DNA from: Bedellia somnulentella
Taxonomy: Eukaryota > Arthropoda > Insecta > Lepidoptera > Bedelliidae
Direction: 5' to 3'
DNA length: 64,000 nucleotides
Assembly (NCBI GenBank): GCA_963576735.1
Contig: OY755184.1
Coordinates: forward strand, 2,418,001 to 2,482,000
Shown here: in pieces, positions 22,631 to 57,761 of the stretch
Layout: every line of letters starts with the position of its first letter
Numbering within the stretch: the stretch's first letter is position 1
The notes under the pieces: model-generated
Seen by the model: the letters and a program-made list of their open reading frames with translations, nothing else
What the model was told of the DNA's origin: nothing
Database searches by the model: none
Position numbers and translations under genes: made by a program

Positions 22631-23859
22631 AGTGGATCGTCCCAGCTTCGCACGGGTAGCGTTGTTTTTTTAAATATCTGAGGTTTCTTTCTTCAGTCAC
22701 TGCTCAAGCATTGTGAAATTCAGCGTAATGTTTTCAATTTATTAAATTTATAGCACTCCCTTAACAGTGTAGTTTGGTGATTTTGAATGCGCTTTAATGA
22801 AAGGTTCAGTATTTCCGTTTAATAGCAAATTTTGGAATAAAACGCCATGAAGTGTTTATAACAATCTAAAAAATAGTCATTACGTTATGAAGGATACAAC
22901 TACTGGCGCCATCTAGTATGTTATATGTAAATTAGTGAAGATTTGGTTTCGATCACGGGCGCGATGGCTTATTTTATGTATAATTTCGGTGTTTGTCTAT
23001 CGATTTCTATGATTCTTTTTTTATTGAATAGGTAATAATGTTACCTTATTTAAATTAGGGATGAGTGAGAGGTTTACAAACGTAAGAGTAAACAAATATA
23101 ATCAGGATGTACCGAACTGCTAAGCTATCAGGAATTACACGTGTTATTGTGAGTCAACCGTAAAAGATAGACATATACTGTTAAGGATTTTTTTTTAGAT
23201 AATTTTATGAAGAATATTTCCGCCACACATGATTTCTATGTAAGTTTAACCATTAAGGCTGCACATGCGATGGAAGCTTAAAAAATGAAGTAACTTCTCC
23301 CGTTTTCCCCAAATTTCCCAAAATTCCCCTTTACTTCTCTGCTGGAAAGTATACAAAAACCTTCGATCACGGGCGCGATGGCTTATTTTATGTATAATTT
23401 CGGTGTTTGTCTATCGATTTCTATGATTCTTTTTTTATTGAATAGGTAATAATGTTACCTTATTTAAATTAGGGATGAGTGAGAGGTTTACAAACGTAAG
23501 AGTAAACAAATATAATCAGGATGTACCGAACTGCTAAGCTATCAGGAATTACACGTGGTATTGTGAGTCAACCGTAAAAGATAGACATATACTGTTAAGG
23601 ATTTTTTTTTAGATAATTTTATGAAGAATATTTCCGCCACACATGATTTCTATGTAAGTTTAACCATTAAGGCTGCACATGCGATGGAAGCTTAAAAAAT
23701 GAAGTAACTTCTCCCGTTTTCCCCAAATTTCCCAAAATTCCCCTTTACTTCTCTGCTGGAAAGTATACAAAAACCTGCGCAAGAGTATCAAGAATAATTG
23801 TACCAAGTTTCGTTAAAATCCGTCGAGTAGTTTTTGTTTCCATAAGGAACATACAAACC

Positions 23860-23901
<42 letters not shown>

Positions 23902-24022
23902 AATTTTACTGATTGCATTTTTGGCATCAGTATCGATCCCTAATCACCACCTGATAGTTATTTTGAAAATATATTTCATGTACAGAATTGACCTCTCTAC
24001 AGATTTATTATAAGTATAGATG
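22631..24022 (+). mobile_element. RTE-like LINE 3' region, family E, with internal duplication
   Basis: It starts CTAGTGGATCGTCCCAGCTT and ends in a GACA run (23867-23896), then TTGGCATCAGTATCGATCCC and TTATTATAAGTATAGA. A second copy lies at 27490-28460. The pattern (target-like start, GACA microsatellite, short 3' tail) is that of RTE-type LINEs, but no protein remains. Confidence 0.65.
22951..23778 (+). repeat. Nearly exact 414-base tandem duplication
   Basis: The unit beginning GATCACGGGCGCGATGGCTT occurs at 22951 and again at 23365. The two units appear identical except for one base (CACGTGTTATTG against CACGTGGTATTG). The duplication is therefore much younger than the element that contains it. 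Confidence 0.9.
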
Positions 24023-24776
24023 GTGCACAAAATCCTTTAGTCTGCGAGTATAATTGAGTGTACGACTAGTACTAGTAATATAGTGATATACTGATATCGG
24101 AGCTCGACGTTCAGAAGAAATAGACAAATTGACACGAATAATGAAAGTTTGACACGGCTTTGCATATCGGCTTTTTTAGAAGAGATTAAATAGGCAGCTA
24201 AGTTGTTGTTTGTTTATAGGAAAACAAATTGAAAGTTGGTTTCAAAACGAAAGGGGCAGAAATAGAGGTCTTAGAGGAAATGATCACTGTATTCAAAACG
24301 AGCATCATACGTTTTTACCATTATGCTTATGTTTCACACGGCTTCCTAAGGTTCAATTAAAATCACTGTTCAGATTTATAATATCAGTATCAGTATAGAT
24401 TCTAAGCGATACCATCGGCAAATAACAACAATAGGAAACTATCGTTACATCTAAATAAAATTGCGTATCAAATTAAATGCTTATCACCAGCGTTTAGAAT
24501 GTCATTAGACGATGACTGATGATGATGTTGTCAGCTGATCATCGTGTGTCATTCTCGTCATTGCCACTGAGAGGCGGAACCGTTCGACTGTGAAGGATGT
24601 ATTAATAATAATAAGTTTTGAAAAAACACAATACATAGATATAAAAAAAGTTTCAAAAAGCAGTACGTCTTTGTTTTTTTATTAATCTTAGTTCTTGATA
24701 ATAGTAAGGATTAGCTTTCAACACTATTATAAAAACTCTCTAACTTTTTTTTTAATTTCGATAATATTGGTAGCTC

Positions 24777-24857
24777 AAAGTCACGTGATGTTCAGAAGTA
24801 TTAGTACCTCTGCCAACCCCTTCGGGGATATTCGGCGTGAACGTTTATGTTTATGGT
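24777..24857 (+). mobile_element. SINE family C, tail end
   Basis: AGTCACGTGATGTTCAGAAG to GGCGTGAACGTTTATG, just before a family A copy. A similar tail is at 41927-41980. Confidence 0.65.
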
Positions 24858-24888
24858 AGCTCAGTGGAAAAGTAGCGAAGTGGTTTGC

Positions 24889-25130
24889 CGTGTAGTGCCG
24901 GCTTAGAATGTCGCTACCCCTTTCTACCGATGGGTGTCGTAAGAGGCGACTAAGGGTATTGGGGCTTTTTATTGGTTTTTGGGTGATGCGGTTGGAGACC
25001 CATCACCAAAAACCTTTATTTTCACCATGTTTTCCCCACTCAACTTCCAAAAGTGGCTGAGGAATTTATAATTCCTTAGCTCTGGCTACCCCTTCTAGGG
25101 AAATATAGCCGTGAGTATATGTATGTATGA
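24889..25130 (+). mobile_element. Retroposon family A, near full length
   Basis: All landmarks are present; it ends in GTATATGTATGTATG. Confidence 0.87.
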
Positions 25131-25261
25131 ACAGTGGAAAAAGCACGCCTGAAGCCCTAGCACACTCATAAAAAGTTGGTCAGTTAAAATGCCATAGTCG
25201 TGTGTACATACAATATTTAGGAAGTGTTAAAAAAATATTCTGCTAAGTAATACCGACATCC

Positions 25262-25490
25262 ACATTCAATACGAGTAGAGGGCAGGCTTATAGCCGCTTT
25301 GTAAGAATATACTGTCACATGACTAAGTACAACTCAGCCATGAGGGTTTTCTCAGGACGCTTTATTTCATTATTAATGACACCACACTTACGATATGGGT
25401 TAAGAAAATACATATTGGTGTACATCTCACTCGGGATTTGAACACACTCTTATCTGAATTTAAAGTGGTAGTTTTTAAACTGAGCTAGTG
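25262..25490 (-). mobile_element. SINE family C, old copy
   Basis: GGGCAGGCTTATAGCCGC, CAACTCAGCCATGAGGGTTT and GGGATTTGAACACA match the family. Confidence 0.6.
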
Positions 25491-27364
25491 TAGTAGTAGG
25501 TAACAAACGTAGTAACGTAAGCCGATATATGAAGACAGTGTATGACCACAATCTAGTAAATATTTATTACCTTTATATTAAGATTAAGACTTATGTCCAG
25601 CAGTAGATGCCTATTGGCCGAGATGATGACGGCCATGATGATGATAATAAGTACTACTATCTTATTTTCACAGGTTAGAACCAATGTGGTGCCGTATTTT
25701 AGGCTTTTCTTATAAAATACCTATGCACCCTGAACTATCTGATTCATTCAACATCTTTCGTTGTGATTTGCTATAATATATATAGAGCATCCTCCTATTG
25801 AATAAATTTGCTCTACAATGTGATGATTTGAAATAAGATTATTAACTGGTTAAGTAATAATTTCAAAGCATTTAATTTCATCCCCTTACGAAATGTGTTC
25901 ATTTTACACGTATATTAACATGTATAATACAAAAAGCCTATATATTTTGTCAGAACATTCTACTAATCTATAGTGGCTGGCAAAAAGTAAACGAAAGATG
26001 AAATATTCAATATTGTTATTCCTTTTTACTATAAGATAATTAGATAAAGTTTTAAATGGTTTGTCTCTAACAACCGGGCTTATCCATCGAGGCGAGTTCC
26101 AAAATATATATGAATATAATAGGACCACTTATTATTGTGGTATGTGGGAATATCATTAAAATTACGTAACATATAATTTATTGAATTAAGAGCTATTACT
26201 GTTAGAAGTATAAAGGACACTTTAATGATATTCTACTACAACTTATAAGTACGTAGAGTGTATACTACATTTTAATATTCTTGTAAATATATTTATTTAG
26301 TCATCGTATTTTATTACATCTGCCCCCTCACCAATACATGACCAAGTTCTTTTAAGTGAATGTGTTAGGTTATAAAAATTATAATAAAAATAAGTTTGAG
26401 CCTGTGAAATACGAGTATAAAATTCAAAAGTGTTAATTTTTTTTTTATTACTATTATAAATCAAAATGCTGCGATAAATTTACAAAACAACCTTCGGCAT
26501 TGAAAATACTTAAATAAACCACTGATCTGATATTTATTATTTCAGAATGCTCAATCTGTGTCGTTAAGTGTCCCCTTATATTACTCTGGTACCAAGGGTG
26601 CCAACTATGAAATTTTGATGTATGTTTTCCTTTAGTCCTTCTTCCTTTATCGTGTATAGCTAATTAGAAATCCATTTATAACTGGATTAAGTTAAATTAA
26701 AAATTAAGAAAATACAACTCGGGTGGGTCCGACGCGGGATTGAAACCCAAACATATGAAAAGCGAACCGATTGACACACCAATAAATAAATTACAGTATC
26801 AAGGCCAAAAAAATAACAGAAAAACACTTACTGGCTCAAGCCTCAAAAACACTGCATCCAATAGCACATTTAAAAAACAACAATTAAAAAACCGCTGCTC
26901 TTGGCGCGAGTGCCGCGCGCGCGAACGCCAAATACAGACTCATGCTTAATTTGATACAACACAAAAGTATGTTTTGACTGTAATTACTATAATGGATACT
27001 TACTGCATTGTATAATAAGGGAATCTATGGTGTGGCTCCAGCCAGTGTGACAGAAATAGTTGCATTCAAATTATTGTTAGTTTATTGTTATTGAATGGTC
27101 AGTGATTTGCAGGAAAAAAATGTTGTAATTTGTGTTGAAGCGTGACTGGTAGAAATAAATGTGGCGGTACAGCAAAATAAGTTGGCTTTTGAAGCAACAG
27201 ATGTCCGATATGGTCAGATCTAAAAGTAGAGTATTTACACTTTTTGTTTTTACTTGTAAATTCACATATCTACCGATGGCATAAGCTTTCGGTCGCCTCT
27301 CCGTACTATTTTTGGTCATTTCGAGATTCGATATTATTTCCATCAATATTTTCATACATGCAAT

Positions 27365-27475
27365 TCTGTTAGTCTTCAGCCAATAAAGCCTTCCTTTTCG
27401 AACACATTCGCCGTTTGATCAAATGTTTCCTCCATGGTCTTCCTCTACTGACGTTACCATCCACAATCAATATTA
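27365..27475 (-). mobile_element. LINE fragment, C-terminal end
   Basis: The minus strand reads DGNVSRGRPWRKHLIK and related residues, similar to the GRPRK motif at 10786-10930. It is short and broken. Confidence 0.45.
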
Positions 27476-27489
27476 AATTATTGTATACT

Positions 27490-28460
27490 AGTGGATCGCC
27501 CCAGCTTCGCACGGGTAGCGTTGTTTTTTTAAATATCTGAGGTTTTTTTCTTCAGTCACTGCTCAAGCATTGTGAAATTCAGCGCAATGTTTTCAATTTA
27601 TTAAATTTATAGCAATCCCTAAACAGTGTAGTTTGGTGATTTTAAATGCGCTTTGATGAACGGTTCAGTATTTTCGTTTAATAGCAAATTTTTAAATAAA
27701 ACGCAATGAAGTATTTATAACAATCTAAAAAATAAATCATTTCATTACGTGATGTAGGATGCAACTACTGGCGCCATCTAGTATGTTATATGTAAATTAG
27801 TAAAGATTTGGTTTTGGTCACGGGCGCGGTGGCTTATTTTATGTATAATTTCGGTGTTTGTCTACCGATTTCTATGATTCTTTTTTTATTAAAAAGGTTA
27901 TAATGTTACCTTTTTTAAATTAGGGATGAGGGAGAGGATTACAAACGTAAGAGTAAACAAATACAATAAAAATGTTCCGAACTGCTAAGCTATCAGGAAT
28001 TACACGTGTTATTGTGAGTCAACCGTAAAAGATAGACATAAACTGTTGAGGATTTTTTTTTAGATAATTTTATGAAGAATATTTCCGTCACACATGATTT
28101 CTATGTAAGTTTAACCATTGAGGCTGCACACGCGACGGAAGCTTAAAAAATGGAGTAACTTCTCCCGTTTTCCCAAAATTTCCCAAAATTCCCTTTACTA
28201 CTCTGCTGGAAAGTATACAAAAACCTGCGCAGGTGTATGAAGAATAATTGTACCAAGTTTCGTTAAAATCCGTAGAGTAGTTTTTGTTTCCATAAGGAAC
28301 ATACAAACCGACAGTCAGACAGACAGACAGACAGACAAAGATTTTACTGATTGCATTTTTGGCATCAGTATCGATCCCTAATCACCACCTGATGGTTATT
28401 TTGAAAATATATTTCATGTACAGAATTGACCTCTCTACAGATTTATTATAAGTATATATT
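27490..28460 (+). mobile_element. RTE-like LINE 3' region, family E, single copy
   Basis: It aligns with 22631-24022 from CTAGTGGATCGCCCCAGCTT to TTATTATAAGTATA but carries the 414-base unit only once. A GACA run is at 28311-28337. Confidence 0.7.
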
Positions 28461-28773
28461 AGTATACATGTATTATTGCTAATCAGAGTAAAAACGTGGA
28501 AAATGTTCGGATTAATTTATGTAATTTAAACTAAAGTGATAAAACTTGGTTAAAGTTAAAGAATCTTATCTTATTGCACCACCGAGAGTTCCGCCAACTC
28601 TCTTATCTCCTCAAATATGCTAAGTGCCCGACACATTATGACTCCAAAAGTCTAACCACATGAGAATGCAAGTCTAATTTACATATTTGTCGTATAGAGA
28701 TGGTTGCATACCTGCTCGGAAGAATATCCGTATCAAGGGTAGCAGGGGTAATGGAAAATATGTTACCATTACA

Positions 28774-29022
28774 TACATACATATACTCACGGCTATAAAT
28801 CCCTAGAAGGGGTAGCCAGAGCTAAGGAATTAGAAATTCCTCAGCCACTTTTGGAAGTTGCGTAAGGAAAAGATGGTAAAATAAAGGTTGTTGGTGATGG
28901 GTCTCCAACCGCATCGCCCGAATATCCCTTAAATAGCCTTAATACCGTTCGTCGTCTCTTACGTACACCCACCGGAAGAAATGGGGTAGTGCTATTCCAA
29001 GCCGACACTACACAGCAACATT
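28774..29022 (-). mobile_element. Retroposon family A, near full length
   Basis: All landmarks from the ACATAC start to GCCGACACTACACAGC. A short repeat of its last part follows at 29040-29115. Confidence 0.87.
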
Positions 29023-29264
29023 AATGTGACCATTAATGACTTGAAAAGCCCCGATACACCGTGGTTGTTGGTAAGTCACCTCTTACCAACAACTACGGGA
29101 AGAAATGGGGTAGTGCCAACAAGGTACAAGGCCGTGTTAGACATAATATAAATAAAATATACACCCAAAATATAAATCAACCTGAGCATATATATTGACT
29201 AATTGTATCATAATGAGTAACCATAAGTGGGCTTTGATTTTACTTAATAAAGGTACAATGAGTG

Positions 29265-29490
29265 TAGACATACATATCTCACGGCAACAAATCCCAACAA
29301 GGGTCGCCAGAGCATCAAAATTAGAAATTCCTCGGCCACATTTAAAGTTAACGGGAAAATATGGTAAAATCATTTTGGTTGGTTGCTGATTCCAGCCAAG
29401 CAAACACATATAATGCAAAAAACACTAAGTCGCATCTTACGACACGGGAAAAAATGGGTTATTGTTATTCTAAACCGACACTTCAAGGCT
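29265..29490 (-). mobile_element. Retroposon family A, old copy
   Basis: GGGTCGCCAGAGCATC, GAAATTCCTCGGCCAC and AAACCGACACTTCA are recognisable. Confidence 0.6.
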
Positions 29491-29849
29491 ACAAATATCT
29501 AGCGTGTTGAAATAAAAATAAACAATGCCTTGTTCGCCACAAAAGAAGCTCGTTGCATCTCGTAATACAAAAACAGAATTAGTGGGTTTAATTTCGTTGT
29601 TATCAAGGAGGCGCCGCCATTATCAAAACTCATTTCTCTCAGTTCTGATAATGTTTTAAGGTTAATAACTTACTTGTGCTGTAGTTGTAGTGGGCCGTTA
29701 AAATTAGTTATTTATTTAAAATATAGAATTTTTCAGTTAAAATATTTAATATCAACAGCTCGCTCAATTTTTAAGAAAGCACAAATCATCGCGTTTGATT
29801 CCAGGATCTTAGATAATACTCTAATAGATAACACTGTTATCTTATTCCG

Positions 29850-29945
29850 ACATCCATAGCCTAGTTGGAAGATGACTAGCTTCTAGGCCTAGATGTGGAA
29901 GGTTCCAATCCCGTTGCGCGAGGGCCACATACATTCTGTGTACTA
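29850..29945 (+). mobile_element. tRNA-like SINE head of another family
   Basis: CCATAGCCTAGTTGGAAGA (box A) and GGTTCCAATCCCG (box B) with a too-long middle. It lies directly upstream of the mariner remnant. Confidence 0.5.
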
Positions 29946-29994
29946 AGTATCGGGAATTATTCAATAAAAAAAAATACAAATTATTCATCTGAAT

Positions 29995-30640
29995 TTAAAA
30001 AAGGTTTCCTCGAAGTGGTAATTTCAACTTGGGAAATAGAAAAGCCATATCAGGTGAATACGGTACTTGGTCGAGAACTTTTGTGGAAATTTTCGCTAAA
30101 AACTCTTTCACAAATAACGGTTGTGCTTGATGGTATGGTTATCATGGTGCAGCATCCATGAGTTGTGTTGCCACAAATCTGGAAACGCAAACGCTTCATG
30201 ACGCCTAAATAATATTATTAATTCGCCTGGAAGGAATTTGGAGTGAACCACACCACGGTAGTAAAAAAAACTGTCAGCATCCCCATGATTTTTGAGCGAC
30301 TTTGCCACGGTTTTTTGGGGTTCGGCTCATTTTCGAAATGCCATTCTCAAGACTGTTGGCTTGTTTGCATGTCGTAATCATAAACCCATGTCTCGTCGCC
30401 AGTTATTATATGTTTCATAAAGGAGAATCCAAAGAAGCTCGGGAAACCATGTCTTCAGCAACATGTTTTCGCTGCGCTTTTTGAACAAAGCAAGTCTACT
30501 ACTACGTCTCCGCCTTCTTTAAAGGCCTTGTACCATTCATGTGCCCTTGTTTTTGATAAACAAGATTCGCCGTAGGATTTTTACAACATTTTTAGCGATT
30601 CTCCACATAAAATATCATTCGAAACACAAAATTTAAGGTA
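29995..30640 (-). mobile_element. Dead mariner-type transposon
   Basis: The minus strand reads IITGDETWVYDYDMQTSQQS, a stop, then EWHFENEPNPKKPWQSRSK, the region around the second catalytic aspartate of mariner transposases. Downstream is TVVWFTPNSFQ. Several stops and frame changes show that it is inactive. No clear inverted ends were found. Confidence 0.85.
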
Positions 30641-30645
30641 CACAC

Positions 30646-30930
30646 TTTAAAGAATAAATAAAGGAAAGAAAAACCTCGACACAGGCGGGAATTAGTAAAA
30701 AATTCGGAGGTAGGAAACGCAAACACTACTTAAACGTGTAAAAGAAATAAAGGATAGAAGAATTTCGCGGTGGCAGCCATTGACACGGTGGCTCAATTGG
30801 CAGAGCGTCGGAGCGTATACCCGAGGTCGCGGGTTCGTTTCCCGCCTGTGTCGAGGTTTTTCTTTCCTTTATTTATTCTTTATTTATTAGTAATAATCCC
30901 CACATGAGGTTTTCATGAACAAAAAGATTT
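30646..30930. mobile_element. Family D hairpin element
   Basis: An antisense 3' part (AGAATAAATAAAGGAAAGAA, 30651) faces a sense copy (30788-30890) ending TTATTTATTCTTTATTTATT. AATCCCCACATGAGGTTTTC follows. Confidence 0.72.
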
Positions 30931-31699
30931 AAAAAAGGTACACACTTTGTTCAACAATATTTTCCATTGTAAAAATCGCCGAGGACTCAAAACTATGACC
31001 AGCAAAAAGTGCAATTTTAAACAAAGTAAATGACAAATCCCATTCAAATTTCGCGCGGTAAATCAGTACAGTGCTAAGAACATGCAGTAAAGGAAATTAA
31101 AACGAACTCTTTCACGCTGGTCTTTTTATTGACATATTCCTGATTCTTTTTACACAGAGTAGTATATATTATGAATATGAATAATTTGTTCCTTAGTCTT
31201 CTATTTTATTTATATGTATATTTTATGCTATTAAATATATCGTGGAGGTAGTGTCCCTTAACACTTTATTACAAATCATTAAATTGTACTTATATTGAGG
31301 ATAACTTGATCAGTGTGCTATTATGTATTTAAGATCAGTAACTTTATAAATCCAGAACACTGAATATGTGAGTGTGTGATATCTCAACTCATCACGTCAA
31401 AACGTCTAAAAAAATTGGTTGAAAATGTTTCCTGCATCAAAAAGAGTATGTAAAGCTACGGACAGCGCTAAACGAACTTAAAGCCACGACAGGAAAGGAG
31501 GTCACGTGAATGAAACGTTATCATGAAATCTCCGCAAGTTGGTGTTTACAACTTAACTGCTGATAATGGGAAAGTTGGTAACTAAATGGGTCGGTGATTA
31601 TCTTGATTGCGGCTGTAATTCACATTTAGGGATTGCAATTCGGAAAACGGGAGGCGGTATTCCGAAAGCGATTTCGCAGTCATTTTATATTGATTTAGC

Positions 31700-31890
31700 A
31701 GTGTAATATCTGTTTAGAACAGCAATATACCAGTGGGTGTATTTTTGGGCGATGTGGTTCATCACCAACAACCTTTATTTTACCGTCTTTCCCCACTTAA
31801 CTTCCAAAAGTGGGTAAGGAATTTCTTATTATAATTCCTTAGCTCAGTTACCCCTTTTAGATATTCATAGCTGTGAGTATATGTATGTTT
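31700..31890 (+). mobile_element. Retroposon family A, partial
   Basis: Starts near AGTGTAATATCTGTTTAGAA, retains TTTTTGGGCGATGTGGTTC and ends GCTGTGAGTATATGTATG. Confidence 0.65.
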
Positions 31891-32049
31891 GTTCATATTG
31901 ATTGGTTGTTACATAATTTGGTAGAATATTCGGGTTTTGCATTACTGAGGTACTTAAAAAAGTTAGTGTTTGTGCGTGCGGGTAATACTAGTCTGTGTTA
32001 CCATGCCCGATTTCACGTCGCTCGATTCAGCAATAAAAAGGTTTTATAA

Positions 32050-34200
32050 AATAAACTAAATTAACTGAAGAATCTGTTTTTTTTACACAACTACGGTGAA
32101 GCATATTGTATGTATGTTCTTGTGATCGTAATTTCTATTAATAAAAATCAGGCAAATGACTTTTCATTAAAAGCTACAATTTAATTCGGATTTTACTTCT
32201 CATATCGTTGCATCGAAAAACGGTTGTGTTGCATCACGCGCAAAATAGGTCATAATGCCATTCGTCCCTCCCTACAGAGCAAATAACACTTCCCTCCCGT
32301 AGTTCTTTTTTAAAAATCAATGGCACTTAGTACTTATTTTACGTTATAGACTTTCCATTCATTTGATTATCAGTTTTCATTTATTTAGTGAACTGAACAT
32401 TTTTAACTCTTCCACCTCCCTTTGTGTTTGGTATCATAAAAAAATAGAAACTATCAAACCGTTTTAAAGTATGTATAAAAACACTGTCCCTTTATCGGGC
32501 TGTCTAGCTTTATTTTAGATGCTTAATCCGGCCCCATTCGGCATGAGAATAAAGCCGATTTTTGCAAAACTGCTCGCATCCTGTAGTTTGGCGCGATTTG
32601 AATAAAAATGTTACACATATTTTGTGTCAAGGAAGTATGAATGAATAATCATTGCGAAGGACAGTTGTCCTTAGTTTAGTTATATGCTATTTTTTTTTAA
32701 TATTCTTTAGTAGAGCAACTTTTCTAAATCCTTGTTTTCGAAGACTTATTGATTATATGATAAGTTAACAGATATCTTTGTCTCGTTGAACATCTTAATC
32801 AACATTTCTTCATAACATCTAAACTTCAATATTTTCTACACCCTACATTATTAGCTAGCTAAACTACTAGTAGTATCGTAGATAAACTTACAACATTTTT
32901 TTTCCTCCCTATATTTTAATATCCTCCCTAATTCAGTTTTGTAAGTGCCACATTCAATAACGATTTCCTCACGACAGAACTACCAAGAAATATTAAAGGG
33001 AACGGACAGGGGTTTAAAAAAACAATTATAAAACTTCCTTGCGTTTTATTATTCTTCTCAAACTAAACTTAAGTGCTTATTCATCAATCCAAAAACTTCA
33101 TATCATTTTACATAACACCCATATTTATACTACCAACACAAAGTACTCTTGCTATATACAAATAAAATAAATAACATTCTACGGGGTCTTTACATTTCTT
33201 TTAATGGCATCTCATTAAACATTTGATATTTGTAGTCATTCTATTATGTTGCATTTATAGTGTGAAAAAACGTGCCTGTATTTTGCTAATTCTAATAAAA
33301 GGCTTTAGGAAAGGGGAAAAACTAAATATATATTGTGACATCAGTTTTTCTATGAAAACTGTAGTTATTAATTTGTGTTTCAGTTTTCGCTAGATTAGAC
33401 CTTATTGATATGCGATTAAATCTAACTATGTTTTTGGATCCAGATGAACCGGGGTAATAGATGTAACTCAAAAAAATGGACTCGAAGGTTCTAGAATGGT
33501 AGTTAGTCGACTCTTCGTATGGGTGTGTACAACAAGTTTTACCAACGGCTTAGTGATGGTGATATGATAAGACACCAATAGATGGCAGCGCAAAACCGGC
33601 TTTTGTGGAGACCTTTTAGACTTATTTACTCAAACATAGAGAGACCTATACCCAGCAGTGGATGTCTATTGGCTGATGATGATAAGGATTACTGAACATA
33701 TATGCCAAATAGACATAATGATGGTAATATATAATTTTACCTAATTGCGACTAAAAGCATCTCTCATCGAAAAAAGAAACAGGACAATATTCTAAGACAT
33801 AAATAAATATATACCAGAGGTAAAAGTAATGAAGCTTACATATAAATATAGTAGATAAAACCGCAGGGTACAACAAATATTTTTAAACATAGAGAAACTT
33901 GAAGTTTAGGAAATCATAAAACTATTTACATATTCAATCCATATCGTGCTTAAATAAAAATTGAACATTATATTGCTATCTTAAGGCATACTTAATTCAT
34001 TTCATACATTCAGTTTATTGGCAAATCGAGGTATTGTGTTTAAACACTTAAAATTCAGCAAGAATTACTTTTATTAAAGGCACAAACTATCGGCAGTACT
34101 AGCTTTAATGTGATATTAGAAAAAAAGTAAAATTAAATTATAAAATGGCATTTTAGATCGATTTTTTGGCTCAAGTTTACATTTTTTTAAGAACAACTCT
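32050..34200. other. No feature seen
   Basis: Highly AT-rich, many stops in all frames, no landmark of the repeat families described here. Confidence 0.6.
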
Positions 34201-34504
34201 TTATTTCAATTGGTATACTGTACCATATTATTAAACAGATTAAATTATAAAACAAAATACAGGTGTGCCTTCAACTACGATACAAAATAGCATTTGAATG
34301 CAATCAACAAGTGAATTCGGTTTCATGGCAGTTCATGTTTAATTCTAACAAATGATGATAATAACACTTAACTGCCGAACAAAATAATCAAAATTGGATT
34401 TAACTCATTACAATAAAAATTGAGAATCCATTAAACCACTCATTCATTCGCTCAACAACTCACTCATTCGTTCGTTATAAACGCCATTTTACAATTACAT
34501 TGTG

Positions 34505-56594
<22,090 letters not shown>

Positions 56595-57581
56595 CTTTGC
56601 AACTAATTTAGCAAGGTTAGACTTCTCGACTACGTAGTGTACTAGTATTTAAATCACAAACGTTAATCTTTTTACAACATTTTCTTGTTAAGGCAGTTCG
56701 ACTTATTTACGATTTATTGAGAATTGTGCCACTAGGCTATGTTTTTAATTTATTTTAAGCTGTAAGTAAATACACCGACCAATCAACAAAGACATGAAGA
56801 GGAAGTGAGAGGAAGATATGATTGTCTTTTTTTATATTTGTAAAGTAAAGCTGCGTTAACACTATCGATCATCATTACATCAAACCATTTATTTAAGTTA
56901 TGAATATTATAAATCTCTAGAAAGTAACGTTAAAAGCATAATAATTAAAAAAACTATTGATTTTCAGATATTTTAATCGCGTGTTATTTAAATATATATA
57001 GTTTTATATATATTTTTATATAGTATATTATAGATTTAAAAAACGTCGGGTTCGAAAAAACCATGTAATATTCGAAAGTCAATAGTTATTTTAATTATAA
57101 TGTGCAATCGTGAAAGTCTTAGAAAATACTATGTTAAAAGCATAGATCAATTATAGCACAGATGTGTGGAATTCATAGTAATCTTTAATTAAATCTGTTT
57201 ATAATATATTTAAAAGAAAAAGAAAAGTACATACATACATATACATATATATTCTCACGCCGTTAGTTCCCATTGGGGTAGGCAGAGACTATCGATCGCC
57301 ACTTTGTACGATCCTGGCAAACCTCTCTGGCTTCTTCTTTTATTCTTCATACTGCACCTGCCTTAAAAGAAAAGAACCGCTTCTATAATGTAAACCCAGC
57401 TTAATGATATGCTAACTAAAGTATCAATAGATATTGACAATAACTAAGCTTCATGATCATGTCATGTCATGGTTTGTTATTGTAATCAAACTGATTGAAT
57501 AGAATAAAAATATTTTCAATTGAATTTCATAGGTTTCGGAAATAAATAACTGAATTATTCCAACAATATTATTCTAAAACC
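56595..57581. promoter_or_regulatory. Shared upstream region between DDX42 (-) and the SMIM30-like gene (+)
   Basis: The two start codons are 987 bases apart and point away from each other. The region is AT-rich and holds one fragment of a dispersed repeat (57224-57345). I could not pick out core promoter elements. Confidence 0.5.
57224..57345 (-). mobile_element. Retroposon family B
   Basis: The mirror image of 44985-45085, beginning with ACATACATACATATACATAT. It lies between DDX42 and the SMIM30-like gene. Confidence 0.65.
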
Positions 57582-57761
57582 ATGTATTTCAAATTATTTG
57601 TGTTAGTCTTTACGCTACTGTCTGCTAATAGTGTAGAAGCAGCAGGATTTGATTTTGGTGATTTCCTCGCTACAGTTTTGGGGGTTGGGATCGCAGTAAT
57701 TGGAATTCTAGCATGTCTCGGCAACTATGCAAGACAACGGGCAAGAAACGAGTTTATCTAA
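57582..57761 (+). CDS. SMIM30: Small integral membrane protein, SMIM30-like, 59 residues
   Basis: A single exon encodes an N-terminal signal-type hydrophobic stretch (about 4-20, ending SVEAAG), a short acidic link (FDFGDF) and a membrane segment TVLGVGIAVIGILACLG (about 31-47). A basic tail, NYARQRARNEF, follows. The GILACLGNYAR.R run and the total length match the vertebrate SMIM30 micropeptide, which is also 59 residues. That protein sits in internal membranes. A GT/AG intron (772-896 after 57000) appears to lie in the 3' untranslated region: donor GTAAGT at 57772, acceptor CACAG ending at 57896. A possible poly(A) signal AATAAA lies near 58705. The frame is intact and the start is the first ATG in the frame; confidence in coding is high, in the name moderate. 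Confidence 0.83.
   Translation: MYFKLFVLVFTLLSANSVEAAGFDFGDFLATVLGVGIAVIGILACLGNYARQRARNEFI

Larger units (their letters stand above)
21346..34504. other. Intergenic region, 13 kb, mobile-element graveyard
   Basis: Between the Mab-21-like gene and DDX42, only the transposon remnants listed separately are found. An upstream noncoding exon of the Mab-21-like gene could be hidden here. 25500-27360 and 31900-34200 are AT-rich with nothing recognisable. A likely DDX42 poly(A) signal (AATAAA on the minus strand) is at 34205-34200. Confidence 0.6.

Noticed and set aside
23867..23896. CRISPR-like array
   Set aside because: It is a simple GACA microsatellite with no spacers; there is no CRISPR signal anywhere in the window.
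26740..26949. Coding region
   Set aside because: A lysine/asparagine-rich frame in AT-rich intergenic DNA with no splice context or recognisable domain.
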